A stretch of 64,000 bases of DNA from Nitrosomonadales bacterium (GCA_016208015.1 JACQYW010000005.1:62001-126000); one strand, 5' to 3'. Numbered from the stretch's first letter, positions 23,860 through 34,858 are shown. Notes: generated by a model from the sequence alone, not told the origin. Numbers and translations: made by a program.

Positions 23860-25206
23860 TTAGATGAATCGGGCGATCATGCCATTCTGGTATTCGCCGC
23901 TCAGCGGGATGCGAACACGATGCCCGCTGCCGGGGGCGACGGTTAGCGTTTCACCTTCAAGGCCGAGCATCTCTTTCAGCTCGACGATGCTGTTGCCGGA
24001 GGGATGGATGATCTCCAGCTTGTCGCCGACGCTGAAGCGGTTCTTCACGTCGATCTCGGCCATGCCGTTCGCGCACGCCACGATGTCGCCGACATACTGC
24101 TGGCGGAAGCTTTCGGAGTGGCCGCGCATGTAGTTCTGCTGCTCATGCGTGTGGTGACGCTCGTAGAAACCGTCGGTGTAACCGCGGTTGGCCAGCGCAT
24201 CCAGCGCGCCCAGCAGTTCCAGATTGAAGGGCCTGCCTTTGACGGCATCGTCGATGGCCTGGCGGTAAACCTGCGCGGTGCGTGCCACGTAGTAGATCGA
24301 TTTGGTACGGCCTTCGACCTTGAGCGAATCGATGCCGATCTTCACCAGCCGTTCGACATGTTCCACCGCGCGCAGGTCTTTCGAGTTCATGATGTAGGTG
24401 CCGTGCTCGTCTTCCAGCACCGGCATCAGCTCGCCCGGATGGTCCTTGCGCGAGATGACATACACCTTGTCGGCCAGCGGATGGCGCGGCTGCGAACCGC
24501 ACTCGGACAGTTCGGATTCGCTCAGGGCTTTGTCGAAATCGAAGTCGATCTTCTCGATATGACCGGTGCCGTCTTCGATGGCGTTGTCGACCTTGTAGTC
24601 CCAGCGGCAGGAGTTGGTGCAGGTGCCCTGGTTGGCATCGCGGTGGTTGAAGTAGCCGGAGAGCAGGCAGCGGCCGGAGTAGGCGATGCACAGCGCGCCG
24701 TGGATGAATACTTCGAGTTCGATGTCAGGGCATTGCTGGCGAATCTCTTCGATCTCATCCAAAGAGATTTCTCGCGACAGGATCACGCGCGACAGGCCCA
24801 TCGATTTCCAGAATTTCACTGCCGCGTAGTTGACGGTGTTGGCCTGAACGGAAAGATGCACCTGCATCTCCGGCCAGCGCTCGCGCACCATGGCGATGAG
24901 GCCGGGGTCGGCCATGATCAGCGCGTCCGGTTTCATCTCGATGACCGGCTGCATGTCGGCCATGTAAGTCTTTACCTTGGCGTTGTGCGGCATCAGGTTG
25001 CTGGCGACAAACAGCTTTTTGCCCAGCGCGTGCGCTTCCTCGATGCCGGCGCGCAACTCTTCCAGCTTGAATTCGTTGTTGCGCGCACGCAGCGAATAGC
25101 GCGGTTGCCCGGCGTACACCGCGTCCGCGCCGTAGGCGTAGGCGGTGCGCATCTTGTCCAGCGTTCCGGCCGGCAGTAATAACTCGGGTGCGCGCATATT
25201 GCTCAT
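23860..25206 (-). CDS. trhP: Peptidase U32-family tRNA hydroxylation protein TrhP (YegQ)
   Basis: A 448-residue U32-family protein. In E. coli the YegQ/TrhP branch, with an iron-sulfur cluster, supports prephenate-dependent hydroxylation of uridine 34 in tRNAs, the first step to 5-oxyacetyluridine. The family signature is visible as EVFIHGALCIAYSGRCLLS, followed by the cysteines of GTCTNSCRW. The N-terminus APELLLPAGTLDKMRTAYAYGADAVY and the length fit this branch rather than UbiU/UbiV. It overlaps metF by 4 bases (ATGA). Confidence 0.88.
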   Translation of the reverse strand: MSNMRAPELLLPAGTLDKMRTAYAYGADAVYAGQPRYSLRARNNEFKLEELRAGIEEAHALGKKLFVASNLMPHNAKVKTYMADMQPVIEMKPDALIMADPGLIAMVRERWPEMQVHLSVQANTVNYAAVKFWKSMGLSRVILSREISLDEIEEIRQQCPDIELEVFIHGALCIAYSGRCLLSGYFNHRDANQGTCTNSCRWDYKVDNAIEDGTGHIEKIDFDFDKALSESELSECGSQPRHPLADKVYVISRKDHPGELMPVLEDEHGTYIMNSKDLRAVEHVERLVKIGIDSLKVEGRTKSIYYVARTAQVYRQAIDDAVKGRPFNLELLGALDALANRGYTDGFYERHHTHEQQNYMRGHSESFRQQYVGDIVACANGMAEIDVKNRFSVGDKLEIIHPSGNSIVELKEMLGLEGETLTVAPGSGHRVRIPLSGEYQNGMIARFI

Positions 25207-26042
25207 CGGTAGCCGAGGCGCTTCAGTATCTCAAGCGAGGCGTTGGCCTGGTTCAGCGTGTAGAAATGCAGTCCCGGTACGCCGCCCGCGATCAGCTTCT
25301 CGCACAGTTGTGTGACCACATCGAGACCGAAGCTCTGCACCGATTCGACATCGTCGCCATAGCCTTCCATGGTCTTGCGCATCCAGCGCGGGATCTCGGC
25401 GCCGCAGGTGTCGGAGAAGCGCGCGAGTTGCGAGAAACGGGCTATGGGCATGATGCCGGGGACGATGGGCGCGGTGACGCCGAGCTTGCGCGTCTCTTCG
25501 ACGAAGCGGAAGTAGCCGTCGGCATTGTAGAAATACTGCGTGATGGCCGAATTGGCGCCCGCGTTCATCTTGCGCTTGAAGTTGAGCATGTCCTCGCGTG
25601 CCGAGTTGGCCTGCGGGTGGAACTCGGGATAAGCGGCGACTTCGATGTGGAAGTGTTCGCCGGTCTGCGCGCGGATGAACGACACCAGTTCATTGGCATA
25701 CTGGAACTCGCCGATGCTGTGCATGCCGGAAGGCAGGTCGCCGCGCAGGGCGACGATGCGTTTGATGCCCATCTCTTTGTAGGCGAACAGTAGCGCGCGG
25801 ATGTTGTCGCGCGTGGAGCCGACGCAGGAGAGGTGCGGTGCGGCGCTGTGACCCTCGGCATGGATCTGTTTGATGATGTCCAGCGTACGGTCCTGCGTGG
25901 AACCGCCGGCGCCGAAAGTGACGGAGAAGAACTCCGGTTTGACGGTCGCCAAGCGCTGGCGCACAGCAGCCAGCTTCTCAACACCTTCCGGTGTCTGCGG
26001 CGGGTAGAACTCAAAACTGATCGGTGTTGTTGTGTTTCCCAT
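25203..26042 (-). CDS. metF: 5,10-methylenetetrahydrofolate reductase
   Basis: A 279-residue FAD-dependent TIM-barrel enzyme that makes 5-methyltetrahydrofolate for methionine synthesis. Visible are SFEFYPPQTPEG at the N-terminus, SVTFGAGGSTQDRTL, RALRGDLP (residue order IVALRGDLPSG) and TQYFYNADGYFRF. The length matches bacterial MetF, slightly trimmed at the N-terminus. Its start overlaps the end of the DUF360 gene by 32 bases. With trhP, ahcY and metK nearby it belongs to a methyl-cycle cluster. Confidence 0.95.
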   Translation of the reverse strand: MGNTTTPISFEFYPPQTPEGVEKLAAVRQRLATVKPEFFSVTFGAGGSTQDRTLDIIKQIHAEGHSAAPHLSCVGSTRDNIRALLFAYKEMGIKRIVALRGDLPSGMHSIGEFQYANELVSFIRAQTGEHFHIEVAAYPEFHPQANSAREDMLNFKRKMNAGANSAITQYFYNADGYFRFVEETRKLGVTAPIVPGIMPIARFSQLARFSDTCGAEIPRWMRKTMEGYGDDVESVQSFGLDVVTQLCEKLIAGGVPGLHFYTLNQANASLEILKRLGYR

Positions 26043-26400
26043 GTTTTCTCACAAGTAGTTGTGCGGCTGCTGAACTCAGTGCCCAGGAGAAGATGCTGTA
26101 CAAGGCCGCGCCCATGACGCCGTACCAGAATCCATCGACTACGAAACCGCGCAGTATGGAACCGGCGAACCAGAACATCAGTCCGTTGATGACGAAGATG
26201 AACAGTCCCAGCGTGAGCAGGGTGACCGGCAGGGTCAGCACCAGCAGGATGGGCCGGATGAGCGTGTTGACCAGGCCGAGGATGAAGGCAGCGATGAACG
26301 CGGCCATGAACCCGTCGACATGGATACCCGGCACGAAGTTCGCCACGGCAATCAGTGCCAGCGAATTTAATGTCCAGATGAGCAGCAGTCGTATCAGCAT
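26011..26400 (-). CDS. DUF360 (phage holin family 4-like) membrane protein
   Basis: A 129-residue inner-membrane protein with about four hydrophobic segments and the family segment LVNTLIRPILLVLTLPVTLLTLG. Annotation pipelines call these phage holin family 4 or YvlD-like proteins, but they are chromosomal housekeeping membrane proteins of unknown function, and nothing here is phage-related. The C-terminal tail overlaps metF by 32 bases. Homologues are often next to ahcY or metF in betaproteobacteria (from memory). Confidence 0.82.
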   Translation of the reverse strand: MLIRLLLIWTLNSLALIAVANFVPGIHVDGFMAAFIAAFILGLVNTLIRPILLVLTLPVTLLTLGLFIFVINGLMFWFAGSILRGFVVDGFWYGVMGAALYSIFSWALSSAAAQLLVRKHGKHNNTDQF

Positions 26401-26419
26401 CTTAGTTCACCTCGAATAA

Positions 26420-26535
26420 CCTACTGCGCAGTCCGACTGCCGCGTTGCGCGGTGCTCGAAATCCTCATGTACTTACGTATACATTGCGGTTTCTCCGCGC
26501 CTTGCGCCTTGCACTCGAACTGCTCGCTACGGTTC
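26420..26535. repeat. Dispersed imperfect palindrome, copy 1
   Basis: About 116 bases beginning CCTACTGCGC and ending CTACGGTTC match 39317-39431 closely, including the unbroken GCGTTGCGCGGTGCTCGAAA and CGCCTTGCACTC. The centre is a near-palindrome around ATGTACTTACGTATACAT. It lies between the DUF360 gene and the ahcY terminator and has no coding potential. Confidence 0.8.
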
Positions 26536-26550
26536 TTCGAGGTGTCCTCG

Positions 26551-26583
26551 GTAATAAAAATTAGGGGGCGGAAGTCCGCCCCC
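26551..26583 (-). terminator. Rho-independent terminator of ahcY
   Basis: Read on the minus strand, a perfect 9-bp stem GGGGGCGGA/TCCGCCCCC with a 2-base loop is followed by TAATTTTTATT, 24 bases after the ahcY stop. Confidence 0.88.
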
Positions 26584-26606
26584 GCAATCATACCTGCATT
26601 ACCTTA

Positions 26607-28013
<1,407 letters not shown>

Positions 28014-28019
28014 GATGCA

Positions 28020-28048
28020 CTCCATTCATTTGGCAAGTTAATGAATGG
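28020..28048 (-). promoter_or_regulatory. Hairpin overlapping the ahcY ribosome-binding site (expression platform)
   Basis: On the minus strand a perfect 9-bp stem (CCATTCATT/AATGAATGG, 9-base loop) ends inside the GGAG that precedes the ahcY ATG by 6 bases. Formation of this stem would hide half of the ribosome-binding site. It sits 21 bases downstream of the riboswitch aptamer, so it is the likely switch element; an alternative pairing with the aptamer was not worked out. Confidence 0.6.
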
Positions 28049-28069
28049 GCGCCGTTGCTACATGTTGAG

Positions 28070-28137
28070 CCATCTCCGCCGAGCCTGACAGGTTCACCAA
28101 CGCGGTGACTGCTGCAGCGCCCCTCGGCGGGATGGGT
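28070..28137 (-). promoter_or_regulatory. SAH riboswitch (aptamer) upstream of ahcY
   Basis: On the minus strand the sequence contains CCGAGGGGCGCTGCAGC and, 20-odd bases on, GTCAGGCTCGG, the two conserved halves of the SAH riboswitch. An extended P1 helix is formed by CCATC-CC-GCCGAG against CTCGGC-GGA-GATGG. The class is known from beta- and gammaproteobacteria upstream of ahcY and turns expression on when S-adenosylhomocysteine binds. Position and sequence both match. Confidence 0.92.
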
Positions 28138-28147
28138 GTTACGTTCT

Positions 28148-28281
28148 TGTAGGGTGGGCCGTTTTTTGTGCCCCCGCGTTTGTCGGATTGATTACCGCGC
28201 GGGCAGAGCGAATGGGTAACGGCGCAGCCGTTGGGCCCCATCGGCCTCCCCCCTGCGGGGACAAAACGTGCCCACCCTACA
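28148..28281. repeat. 134-bp element with imperfect ~27-bp terminal inverted repeats
   Basis: TGTAGGGTGGGC at 28148 recurs inverted as GCCCACCCTACA at 28270-28281; the match continues inward imperfectly for about 27 bases (GTTTTTTGTGCCCCCGC against GCGGGGACAAAACG). It lies between the metK stop (6 bases away) and the riboswitch (10 bases away) and must contain or displace the ahcY promoter. There is no coding capacity. Confidence 0.78.
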
Positions 28282-28287
28282 TGTTTA

Positions 28288-29451
28288 TTACAGTCCTGCG
28301 TCCGCTCTCAATGCGGCGGCCTTATCCGTGGCTTCCCACTTGAACTCCGGTTCTTCACGACCGAAGTGGCCGTAAGCGGCCGTCTTCTGATAGATCGGAC
28401 GCAGCAGGTCGAGCATCTGCACGATGCCTTTCGGACGCAGGTCGAAGTGTTTCTGCACCAGTTCGGCGATCTTCTCGTCGGAGACCTTGCCGGTGCCGTA
28501 GGTGGTGACCATCACGCTGGTGGGGCGCGCCACGCCGATGGCGTAGGAGATCTGGATCAGGCACTTGTCGGCCAGGCCGGCGGCGACGATGTTCTTCGCC
28601 ACATAACGGCCGGCATAAGCTGCCGAGCGGTCCACCTTGGAGGGGTCCTTGCCGGAGAACGCGCCGCCGCCGTGCGGGGCTGCGCCGCCGTAGGTGTCGA
28701 CGATGATCTTGCGTCCGGTCAGGCCGCAGTCGCCTTGCGGGCCGCCGACGACGAAACGGCCGGTCGGGTTGACCAGATACTTGATGTCGCCCTTGATGAG
28801 TTCCTTGGGCAATACCGGCTTGATGATCTCTTCGATGGCGGCTTCGCGGATCTGCTCCAGCGTCATCTCCGGCGCATGCTGGGTGGAGAGCACGACGGTG
28901 TCGATGCTGTGCGGCAGGCCGTCGACATATTTGATGGTGACTTGCGATTTCGCATCGGGGCGCAGCCAAGGCAGGCGGCCGTCGTGGCGCAGTTGCGCCT
29001 GGCGCTCGACGATGCGATGCGACAGGTAGATCGGCAGCGGCATCAGCACGTCGGTCTCGGTGCAGGCGTAACCGAACATCAGGCCCTGGTCGCCTGCGCC
29101 CTGGTCGAGGCCGTCGTCGTAGGCCTTGTTCACGCCCTGCGCGATGTCCGGGCTCTGCTTGTCGTAGGCCACCAGCACGGCGCAGCCCTTGTAGTCGATG
29201 CCGTATTCGGTGTTGTCGTAGCCGATGCGCTTGATGGTGTCGCGCGCGACCTGGATGTAGTCGACGTTGGCGGCCGTGGTGATTTCACCGGCCAGAACGA
29301 CCAGTCCGGTGTTGCACAATGTCTCGGCCGCGATGCGGGAATGCTTGTCCTGCGCTAGAATCGCGTCCACGATGGCGTCGGAGATCTGGTCTGCTACCTT
29401 GTCCGGATGGCCCTCGGACACGGATTCGGATGTAAAAAAGTATTCGCTCAT
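28288..29451 (-). CDS. metK: S-adenosylmethionine synthetase
   Basis: A 387-residue enzyme that makes SAM from methionine and ATP. Diagnostic segments are [17 protein letters not shown] near the N-terminus, [12 protein letters not shown] (ATP-binding motif), and the phosphate-binding [19 protein letters not shown] loop. The length is typical. It lies upstream of ahcY on the same strand, so SAM synthesis and SAH removal are adjacent. The 82 bases upstream of the start, shared with the divergent acyltransferase gene, show no SAM-binding riboswitch. Confidence 0.97.
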   Translation of the reverse strand: MSEYFFTSESVSEGHPDKVADQISDAIVDAILAQDKHSRIAAETLCNTGLVVLAGEITTAANVDYIQVARDTIKRIGYDNTEYGIDYKGCAVLVAYDKQSPDIAQGVNKAYDDGLDQGAGDQGLMFGYACTETDVLMPLPIYLSHRIVERQAQLRHDGRLPWLRPDAKSQVTIKYVDGLPHSIDTVVLSTQHAPEMTLEQIREAAIEEIIKPVLPKELIKGDIKYLVNPTGRFVVGGPQGDCGLTGRKIIVDTYGGAAPHGGGAFSGKDPSKVDRSAAYAGRYVAKNIVAAGLADKCLIQISYAIGVARPTSVMVTTYGTGKVSDEKIAELVQKHFDLRPKGIVQMLDLLRPIYQKTAAYGHFGREEPEFKWEATDKAAALRADAGL

Positions 29452-29533
29452 GGCTCTCCGATTGCTGCTTCAGTGGTTAAATGGGCGCGCAGTATATCAA
29501 ATCCCCGCCTTGCTGATTTAATGGGTTTCTTGA

Positions 29534-30397
29534 ATGGTTATTCTGTTTGATGTGCTAGCGCGCCTGCCCCTGTCGGTATTGCACCGGATCGGCGCGCTAT
29601 TCGGCTGGGTGACCTACCTGTTTTCAAAGCGATATTCGTTCCGTTTGCGCGAAAACCTGCATAAAGCCGGTCTGACACGGTCAGAATCTGAATCAAAAAA
29701 CCTGCTGTACACCAATATCCGCGAAATGGGCAAAGGGGTGATGGAATTGCCCTGGGTATGGCGACGCTCTTTTGAGAAGGTTGTCGCCAGCGTCAGACAC
29801 TGTCACGGCTGGGAGCATTTCGAGGCCGCGCAAGCGCCAGGCAAAGGAGTGATCGTGCTGACGCCGCATATCGGCTGTTTCGAAGTCATCGGTCTGTACA
29901 TCGCTTCGCATATGCCGATCACTTGCATGTACCGTCCGCCGCGCTGGAAATTCCTGGATACCTTGATGCATGAAGGGCGCGAACGCGGGCAGATGAAGCT
30001 GGCGCCGACCGATCTGGGCGGCGTGCGCCAGCTGCTCAAGGCGCTCAAGAAAGGCCAGGTCATCGGTGTGTTGCCAGACCAGGTGCCTGGCAACGGCGAG
30101 GGCGAGTGGGCGCCGTTCTTCGGGCGTCCCGCGTATACCATGACGCTGATCGGACGTCTGGCCGAAGCGAGCGGGGCGGGCGTGGTGATGTGTGCGAGCG
30201 AGCGTTTGCCCCAAGGCGAGGGTTACGCGCTGCATTTCACTCCGCTGTCATTCGATATGAATTTTTCCATTCCACGGCAGATGAATGCGGCGCTGGAAGC
30301 GGTGATCCGCAACCACCCTGAGCAATACCTGTGGAGTTACAACCGTTACAAAGTCCCGCGTGGTGCCTTGCCGCCGGATGCAAACAAGGAATATTGA
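29534..30397 (+). CDS. LpxL/HtrB-family lipid A acyltransferase, first copy
   Basis: A 287-residue membrane-bound acyltransferase that would transfer a secondary acyl chain to lipid A precursors. The active-site motif is LTPHIGCFE (H-x4-E form). GVLPDQVPG and WAPFFGRPAYTM are also typical. An N-terminal hydrophobic segment anchors it. It is coupled to a second homologue by a one-base overlap (TGATG). Which copy acts first, and the chain used, cannot be told from sequence. Confidence 0.88.
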   Translation: MVILFDVLARLPLSVLHRIGALFGWVTYLFSKRYSFRLRENLHKAGLTRSESESKNLLYTNIREMGKGVMELPWVWRRSFEKVVASVRHCHGWEHFEAAQAPGKGVIVLTPHIGCFEVIGLYIASHMPITCMYRPPRWKFLDTLMHEGRERGQMKLAPTDLGGVRQLLKALKKGQVIGVLPDQVPGNGEGEWAPFFGRPAYTMTLIGRLAEASGAGVVMCASERLPQGEGYALHFTPLSFDMNFSIPRQMNAALEAVIRNHPEQYLWSYNRYKVPRGALPPDANKEY

Positions 30398-31266
30398 TGC
30401 TGGCCCGTCTCGGTGTATTCATCTTCTGGTTGATCCATTTCCTGCCGTTCCGCGTCATTGTCGCCATCGGCAACGTGCTCGGCACCCTGGCCTATCCTCT
30501 GGCAGCGGAGCGCCGCAATGTGGGCGACATCAACCTCAAATTGTGTTTTCCCGAAATGGACGAGAAGGCGCGCAGGAAACTGCTGCGCGCGCATTTCCGC
30601 ATGTTCATGCGCGGTCTGATCGAGCGCAGCATCGTGTGGTGGGCTAGCGCGGAACGTATCAATTCGCTGATCCGCGTCGAGGGTGTCGAACACTTCGAGG
30701 CCGTCAAGGGCCAGCCGATGATCCTGCTTACGCCGCATTTCGTCGGCATGGACACCGGCGGGCAGTGGATCGCGCAGCAGGTGGACACCGTGTGCATGTA
30801 CTCCAAGCAAAAGAATCTTTATCTCTCCGACCTGCTGCTGCAAAAACGCTGCCGTTTCCGCAACCAGCGCCTGTTCGCGCGCCAGGAAGGCTTGCGCCCC
30901 ATCATCAAGGGCATGAAGGAGAACATGCCGTTTATCTACCCGCCCGATCAGGACCAGGGCGTGCGCGAAGGCGCATTCATCCCCTTCTTCGGTGTTCCCG
31001 CCGCCACCATGACTTCGGTGCCGCGCATCGCCAGGATGACCGGCGCGAAGATCGTGCCCAGCATCACGCGTCTGCTGCCCGGCGGCGAAGGTTATGTGCT
31101 GACCTTCTATCCGGCGTGGGAGAATTATCCGAGCGGTGACGAGATCGCCGATGCGCGGCGCATGAACGAATTCATCGAACAGCGAGTGCTGGAGATGCCT
31201 GAGCAGTATTTCTGGTTGCACAAGCGGTTCAAGACGCGCCCCGAGGGCGAAGCGAGGTACTACTGA
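30397..31266 (+). CDS. LpxL/LpxM-family lipid A acyltransferase, second copy
   Basis: A 289-residue relative of the previous gene, with an N-terminal hydrophobic segment ([22 protein letters not shown]), the active-site motif [12 protein letters not shown], and [21 protein letters not shown]. The two differ enough to be an old duplication with separate acyl positions or specificities. The ATG at 30397 overlaps the previous stop by one base; the stop again overlaps the ubiD start by one base, so three proteins are translated in tandem. Confidence 0.88.
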   Translation: MLARLGVFIFWLIHFLPFRVIVAIGNVLGTLAYPLAAERRNVGDINLKLCFPEMDEKARRKLLRAHFRMFMRGLIERSIVWWASAERINSLIRVEGVEHFEAVKGQPMILLTPHFVGMDTGGQWIAQQVDTVCMYSKQKNLYLSDLLLQKRCRFRNQRLFARQEGLRPIIKGMKENMPFIYPPDQDQGVREGAFIPFFGVPAATMTSVPRIARMTGAKIVPSITRLLPGGEGYVLTFYPAWENYPSGDEIADARRMNEFIEQRVLEMPEQYFWLHKRFKTRPEGEARYY

Positions 31267-32729
31267 TGAAATATAAAGACCTGCGCGACTTCATTGCTCA
31301 ACTCGAAAGTATTGGCGAACTCAAGCGCGTCACCGCACCCGTCTCCACGCATCTCGAAATGACCGAGATCTGTGACCGCGTGTTGCGCGCGCAGGGGCCG
31401 GCGTTGCTGTTCGAGAACGTCGTTGGTCACAAGATGCCGGTGCTCGCCAACCTGTTTGGTACGCCGCGTCGGGTGGCGCTGGGCATGGGCGAGGAAAACA
31501 CTGCTGCATTGCGCGAAGTCGGCAAGTTGCTCGCCTACCTTAAAGAACCGGAACCGCCCAAGGGGCTGAAGGATGCGTGGGAGAAGTGGCCGATCCTGAA
31601 GCAGGTACTCACCATGTCGCCCAAGGTGCTGTCGTCTGCGCCGTGCCAGGAGATCGTGTGGGAAGGTGCTGATGTCGATCTGTCGAAACTGCCGATTCAA
31701 CACTGCTGGCCGGGAGATGTCGCCCCGCTCATTACCTGGGGGCTGGTGGTCACGCGCGGGCCGAACAAGCCGCGCCAGAATCTGGGCATCTATCGCCAGC
31801 AGGTGATCGGGCCGAACAAAGTCATCATGCGCTGGCTGGCGCATCGCGGCGGCGCGCTGGATTTTCGCGACCACTGCGAAAAGAACCCGGGGCAGCCATA
31901 CCCTGTCGCGGTGGTGATCGGTGCCGATCCGGCCACCATCCTCGGTGCGGTGACACCGGTGCCGGATTCACTCTCCGAATACCAGTTCGCCGGATTGTTG
32001 CGCGGCAGCAAGACCGAGTTGGTGAAATGCCTGGGCAGCGATCTGCAAGTGCCCGCTTCCGCCGAGATCGTGCTGGAAGGCGTGATCGATCCGGGCGAGA
32101 CGGCGCTGGAAGGCCCCTACGGTGACCACACCGGCTACTACAACGAACAGGACAAGTTCCCGGTGTTCACCATCCAGCGCATCACCATGCGCCGCGACCC
32201 GATTTACCACAGCACCTACACCGGCAAGCCGCCCGACGAACCGGCGATGCTGGGCGTGGCGCTGAACGAAGTGTTCGTGCCGCTGCTGCAGAAGCAGTTC
32301 CCCGAGATCGCCGATTTCTATTTGCCGCCGGAAGGTTGCTCTTATCGCATGGCGGTGGTGAGCATCAAGAAACAGTACGCTGGACACGCCAAGCGCGTGA
32401 TGTTCGGCGTGTGGAGCTTCCTGCGCCAGTTCATGTACACCAAGTTCATCATCGTGGTGGACGACGATATCGACGTGCGCGACTGGAAAGAGGTCATGTG
32501 GGCGATCACCACGCGCATGGACCCGGTGCGCGACACGCTGCTGGTGGAGAACACGCCCATCGACTATCTCGATTTTGCCAGCCCGGTGTCAGGCTTGGGC
32601 GGCAAGATGGGGTTGGATGCCACCAACAAATGGCCGGGCGAGACGCAGCGCGAATGGGGCACGCCCATCGTGATGGATGCGGCGGTGAAGGCGAAGGTGG
32701 ATGCGATGTGGGGCGAGCTGGGGTTGTAA
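31266..32729 (+). CDS. ubiD: UbiD, 3-polyprenyl-4-hydroxybenzoate decarboxylase
   Basis: A 487-residue prenylated-FMN decarboxylase of ubiquinone synthesis. Visible are [21 protein letters not shown] at the N-terminus (shown here in parts), [26 protein letters not shown], and [18 protein letters not shown]. The glutamates of the E-x-P-like loop are in the EGPYGDHTG region. The length is that of E. coli UbiD. It ends a three-gene coupled operon with a strong terminator. Confidence 0.95.
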   Translation: MKYKDLRDFIAQLESIGELKRVTAPVSTHLEMTEICDRVLRAQGPALLFENVVGHKMPVLANLFGTPRRVALGMGEENTAALREVGKLLAYLKEPEPPKGLKDAWEKWPILKQVLTMSPKVLSSAPCQEIVWEGADVDLSKLPIQHCWPGDVAPLITWGLVVTRGPNKPRQNLGIYRQQVIGPNKVIMRWLAHRGGALDFRDHCEKNPGQPYPVAVVIGADPATILGAVTPVPDSLSEYQFAGLLRGSKTELVKCLGSDLQVPASAEIVLEGVIDPGETALEGPYGDHTGYYNEQDKFPVFTIQRITMRRDPIYHSTYTGKPPDEPAMLGVALNEVFVPLLQKQFPEIADFYLPPEGCSYRMAVVSIKKQYAGHAKRVMFGVWSFLRQFMYTKFIIVVDDDIDVRDWKEVMWAITTRMDPVRDTLLVENTPIDYLDFASPVSGLGGKMGLDATNKWPGETQREWGTPIVMDAAVKAKVDAMWGELGL

Positions 32730-32739
32730 CGCCAAGACG

Positions 32740-32771
32740 GTAAAAAAGCCGGGCATGCCCGGCTTTTTTAC
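32740..32771. terminator. Bidirectional terminator between ubiD and the barrel gene
   Basis: A perfect 15-bp stem (GTAAAAAAGCCGGGC and complement, 2-base loop) with A and T tracts on either side, able to stop transcripts from both convergent genes. Confidence 0.92.
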
Positions 32772-32783
32772 GCCATGTTGAAA

Positions 32784-33278
32784 TCAGAAGCGGAAGATGC
32801 CGGTGACATACAGTTCGTTTCGGTAGCCCATCACACCGGCTCCGACTCGGGCGCTAAAGCTTTTGTTGAGGTCATATTGGGCGCCGCCTCCCAATGACAA
32901 TTTCGTTTCCCTGGTGGACATGCTGGTGCTGCCGCCACCATTGGAGGTGGTGACCTTATTGGAGACGTAATCCATTCCGCCCTTGGCGAAGAAGGTGAGT
33001 TCGGGAACCTTTTGCACTTTCCATGGCAGAAGGGCGACCAGGTCCACGCCGATCATGGAGGTGTCTGTCTTGATCGTTGTTCCCGCAATTGAAATGCTGG
33101 GGTGGAGTACTGTTGCGTAATGTGCTTCTACAGAGAACATCTTGTCGATTTGGTAACCGCCCAGAACACCTACGTAAGAGTCGCCCAGCAGGACGCCGGC
33201 ATAGACCGGTGAGTCTGCTGCAAATGCCGGAGCAGAGAGGGTGGTACTCAAAAGCGCGACAGCAAGAAGTTTCTTCAA
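32784..33278 (-). CDS. Small outer-membrane beta-barrel protein
   Basis: A 164-residue protein with a clean Sec signal peptide (cleavage after SAPAFA), alternating beta-strand patterns across the whole mature part, and a C-terminal strand ending in Phe (VTGIFRF), the signature recognised by the BAM machinery. This size fits an eight-stranded OmpW/OmpA-like barrel. I recognise no specific family or substrate. It stands alone, convergent with ubiD. Confidence 0.78.
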   Translation of the reverse strand: MKKLLAVALLSTTLSAPAFAADSPVYAGVLLGDSYVGVLGGYQIDKMFSVEAHYATVLHPSISIAGTTIKTDTSMIGVDLVALLPWKVQKVPELTFFAKGGMDYVSNKVTTSNGGGSTSMSTRETKLSLGGGAQYDLNKSFSARVGAGVMGYRNELYVTGIFRF

Positions 33279-33427
33279 TTGTTTATCTCCAGTGGATTTG
33301 ATGACAGGTGGAACAGTGCAGGCTAATGCACGCGCGAATTCTCACACCACTTCCATCGTGGCGTAAAGAACGATGAAGTACTAGATACTTATTCCTGTTG
33401 ACTGGGCGTAGTGAAGCTGATGCGGCG

Positions 33428-34858
33428 TCATTTGCGTGCAAGCCACTCGATCAGCGCGTCCTGGGCTTCCTGACCGGCTTTGGCATAGTGATGGTTGATG
33501 AAGAACACCACGATCCATTCCCTGCCGCTCTTCGAGCGGACGTAACCGGCGAGCGTCCTTACCCCGTCCAGCGTCCCGGTCTTGAGGTGGGCGTGGCTGG
33601 CGGCGGGACTTTCCTTGAGGCGTCGTTTCACCGAGCCGTCCACGCCGAGGATGGGCAGCGAGGATTGCAGTTCCGGGTAGAGCGGATGGTCGGCGGCGCT
33701 TTGCAGCATTTGCGCCATATGCCGTGCGCTGATGCGTTCCTTGCGCGAGAGACCGGCGCCGTTCTCCAGCACCAGTTCGGGGAAATCCAGACCTAGCCGT
33801 TGCAGCCAGTTTTGTACTGTTTCTATGCTGCGTTCGGTATTGAGCGGCACATCGCTCATGCCCCATTCGGCGGCGAGAGAGGGTTTGTAAGAGGCGGAAC
33901 CCAGGGTGAGGAAAAGCTGCCGCGCCATGACATTGTTACTGAATTTGTTGATATCGCGGATGATGCCGCTCAGGGGTTCGGAGCGGTGCGTGGAAAACAG
34001 CTGCGCGTCAGCGGGGATAGCTGCCTCGCGCAAGCCGCCGTTCAATGTGCCGCCCACTTCCTTCCAGACGGCGCGGAATACCGATTCCACATAACGGGTG
34101 TGCGGCAGGATGCTGAGACTCTGTTCGCGTTCGCCGCAGTCGCTGGGATAACCTCCCTGCAGGACGACGCTGTCGCCGGTCGCCTGGGTCAGGATGGTGT
34201 CATTCCAGCCGTCGCAGTCGCCGGAAGGCGGATGCGGAACGAGCTGGTTGTCGAATGTCAGACCTTCCAGCCGCGGTTCGGTGATGACCTTCATGCCGTT
34301 GCCATCGGGAGTATAGCGGAAGCGCAAGGTGTTGAAATTGAGCAGCAGCGCATCGGGGCCGACGTTGTAGGCGCGCACCGGGTCGCTGTCGAACTCCGCC
34401 GGATCGTAGGTTGGCAGGTCGAAATGGCTGCGGTCCAGTATGAGGTCGCCGCGGATCTCGCGCAGTCCCCGATCACGCAATTCGCGCAGCCACAACCAGA
34501 ACTGTTCGATGGTGAATTTGGGGTCGCCATAGCCTTTCAGGATCAGATTGCCGTCGAGCACGCCGTCTCTCAATTCGCCGTCGATCCAGGCTTCGGTCTT
34601 CCAGGTGTAAGCCGGGCCGAGCAGATCGAGCGCGGCATAGGTGGTGACCAGCTTCATGACGGAAGCCGGATTCATCGCGCGTTGGGCGTTGAGGCTGATG
34701 AGGGAAGAGTGCTTGCCGACCTCCCTTACTTCGACCGCGATGCTGGATCGCGGGATGCCCACTTTCTTCAGTTCCTGGGTCACCGCCGTGGGCAGCGGCT
34801 CGGCTTGTGCACCGACGGCTATGCAGAAGAAGAGGAAAAAGATGTTGAGGCGTTTCAT
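33428..34858 (-). CDS. dacB: D-alanyl-D-alanine carboxypeptidase/endopeptidase (PBP4)
   Basis: A 476-residue periplasmic penicillin-binding protein of the S13 family with a signal peptide (MKRLNIFFLFFCIAVGAQA). The active-site triad motifs are all present: SVMK (Ser66, Lys69), SNN in KFSNNVMARQ, and KTG in HLKTGTLDGV. A large insertion between the first two motifs is as usual for PBP4. It trims or cleaves cross-links in peptidoglycan. The start overlaps the bioA stop by 4 bases (ATGA); there is no known functional link between the two. Confidence 0.93.
   Translation of the reverse strand: MKRLNIFFLFFCIAVGAQAEPLPTAVTQELKKVGIPRSSIAVEVREVGKHSSLISLNAQRAMNPASVMKLVTTYAALDLLGPAYTWKTEAWIDGELRDGVLDGNLILKGYGDPKFTIEQFWLWLRELRDRGLREIRGDLILDRSHFDLPTYDPAEFDSDPVRAYNVGPDALLLNFNTLRFRYTPDGNGMKVITEPRLEGLTFDNQLVPHPPSGDCDGWNDTILTQATGDSVVLQGGYPSDCGEREQSLSILPHTRYVESVFRAVWKEVGGTLNGGLREAAIPADAQLFSTHRSEPLSGIIRDINKFSNNVMARQLFLTLGSASYKPSLAAEWGMSDVPLNTERSIETVQNWLQRLGLDFPELVLENGAGLSRKERISARHMAQMLQSAADHPLYPELQSSLPILGVDGSVKRRLKESPAASHAHLKTGTLDGVRTLAGYVRSKSGREWIVVFFINHHYAKAGQEAQDALIEWLARK

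Noticed and set aside
26011..26400. Phage origin of the holin-family-4-like gene
   Set aside because: The family is a chromosomal membrane protein group despite the name; no phage genes are around and it is embedded in a core operon.
29452..29533. Possible SAM riboswitch upstream of metK
   Set aside because: The 82-base divergent spacer has none of the conserved SAM-I/II core segments I know and is short for an aptamer plus promoter.
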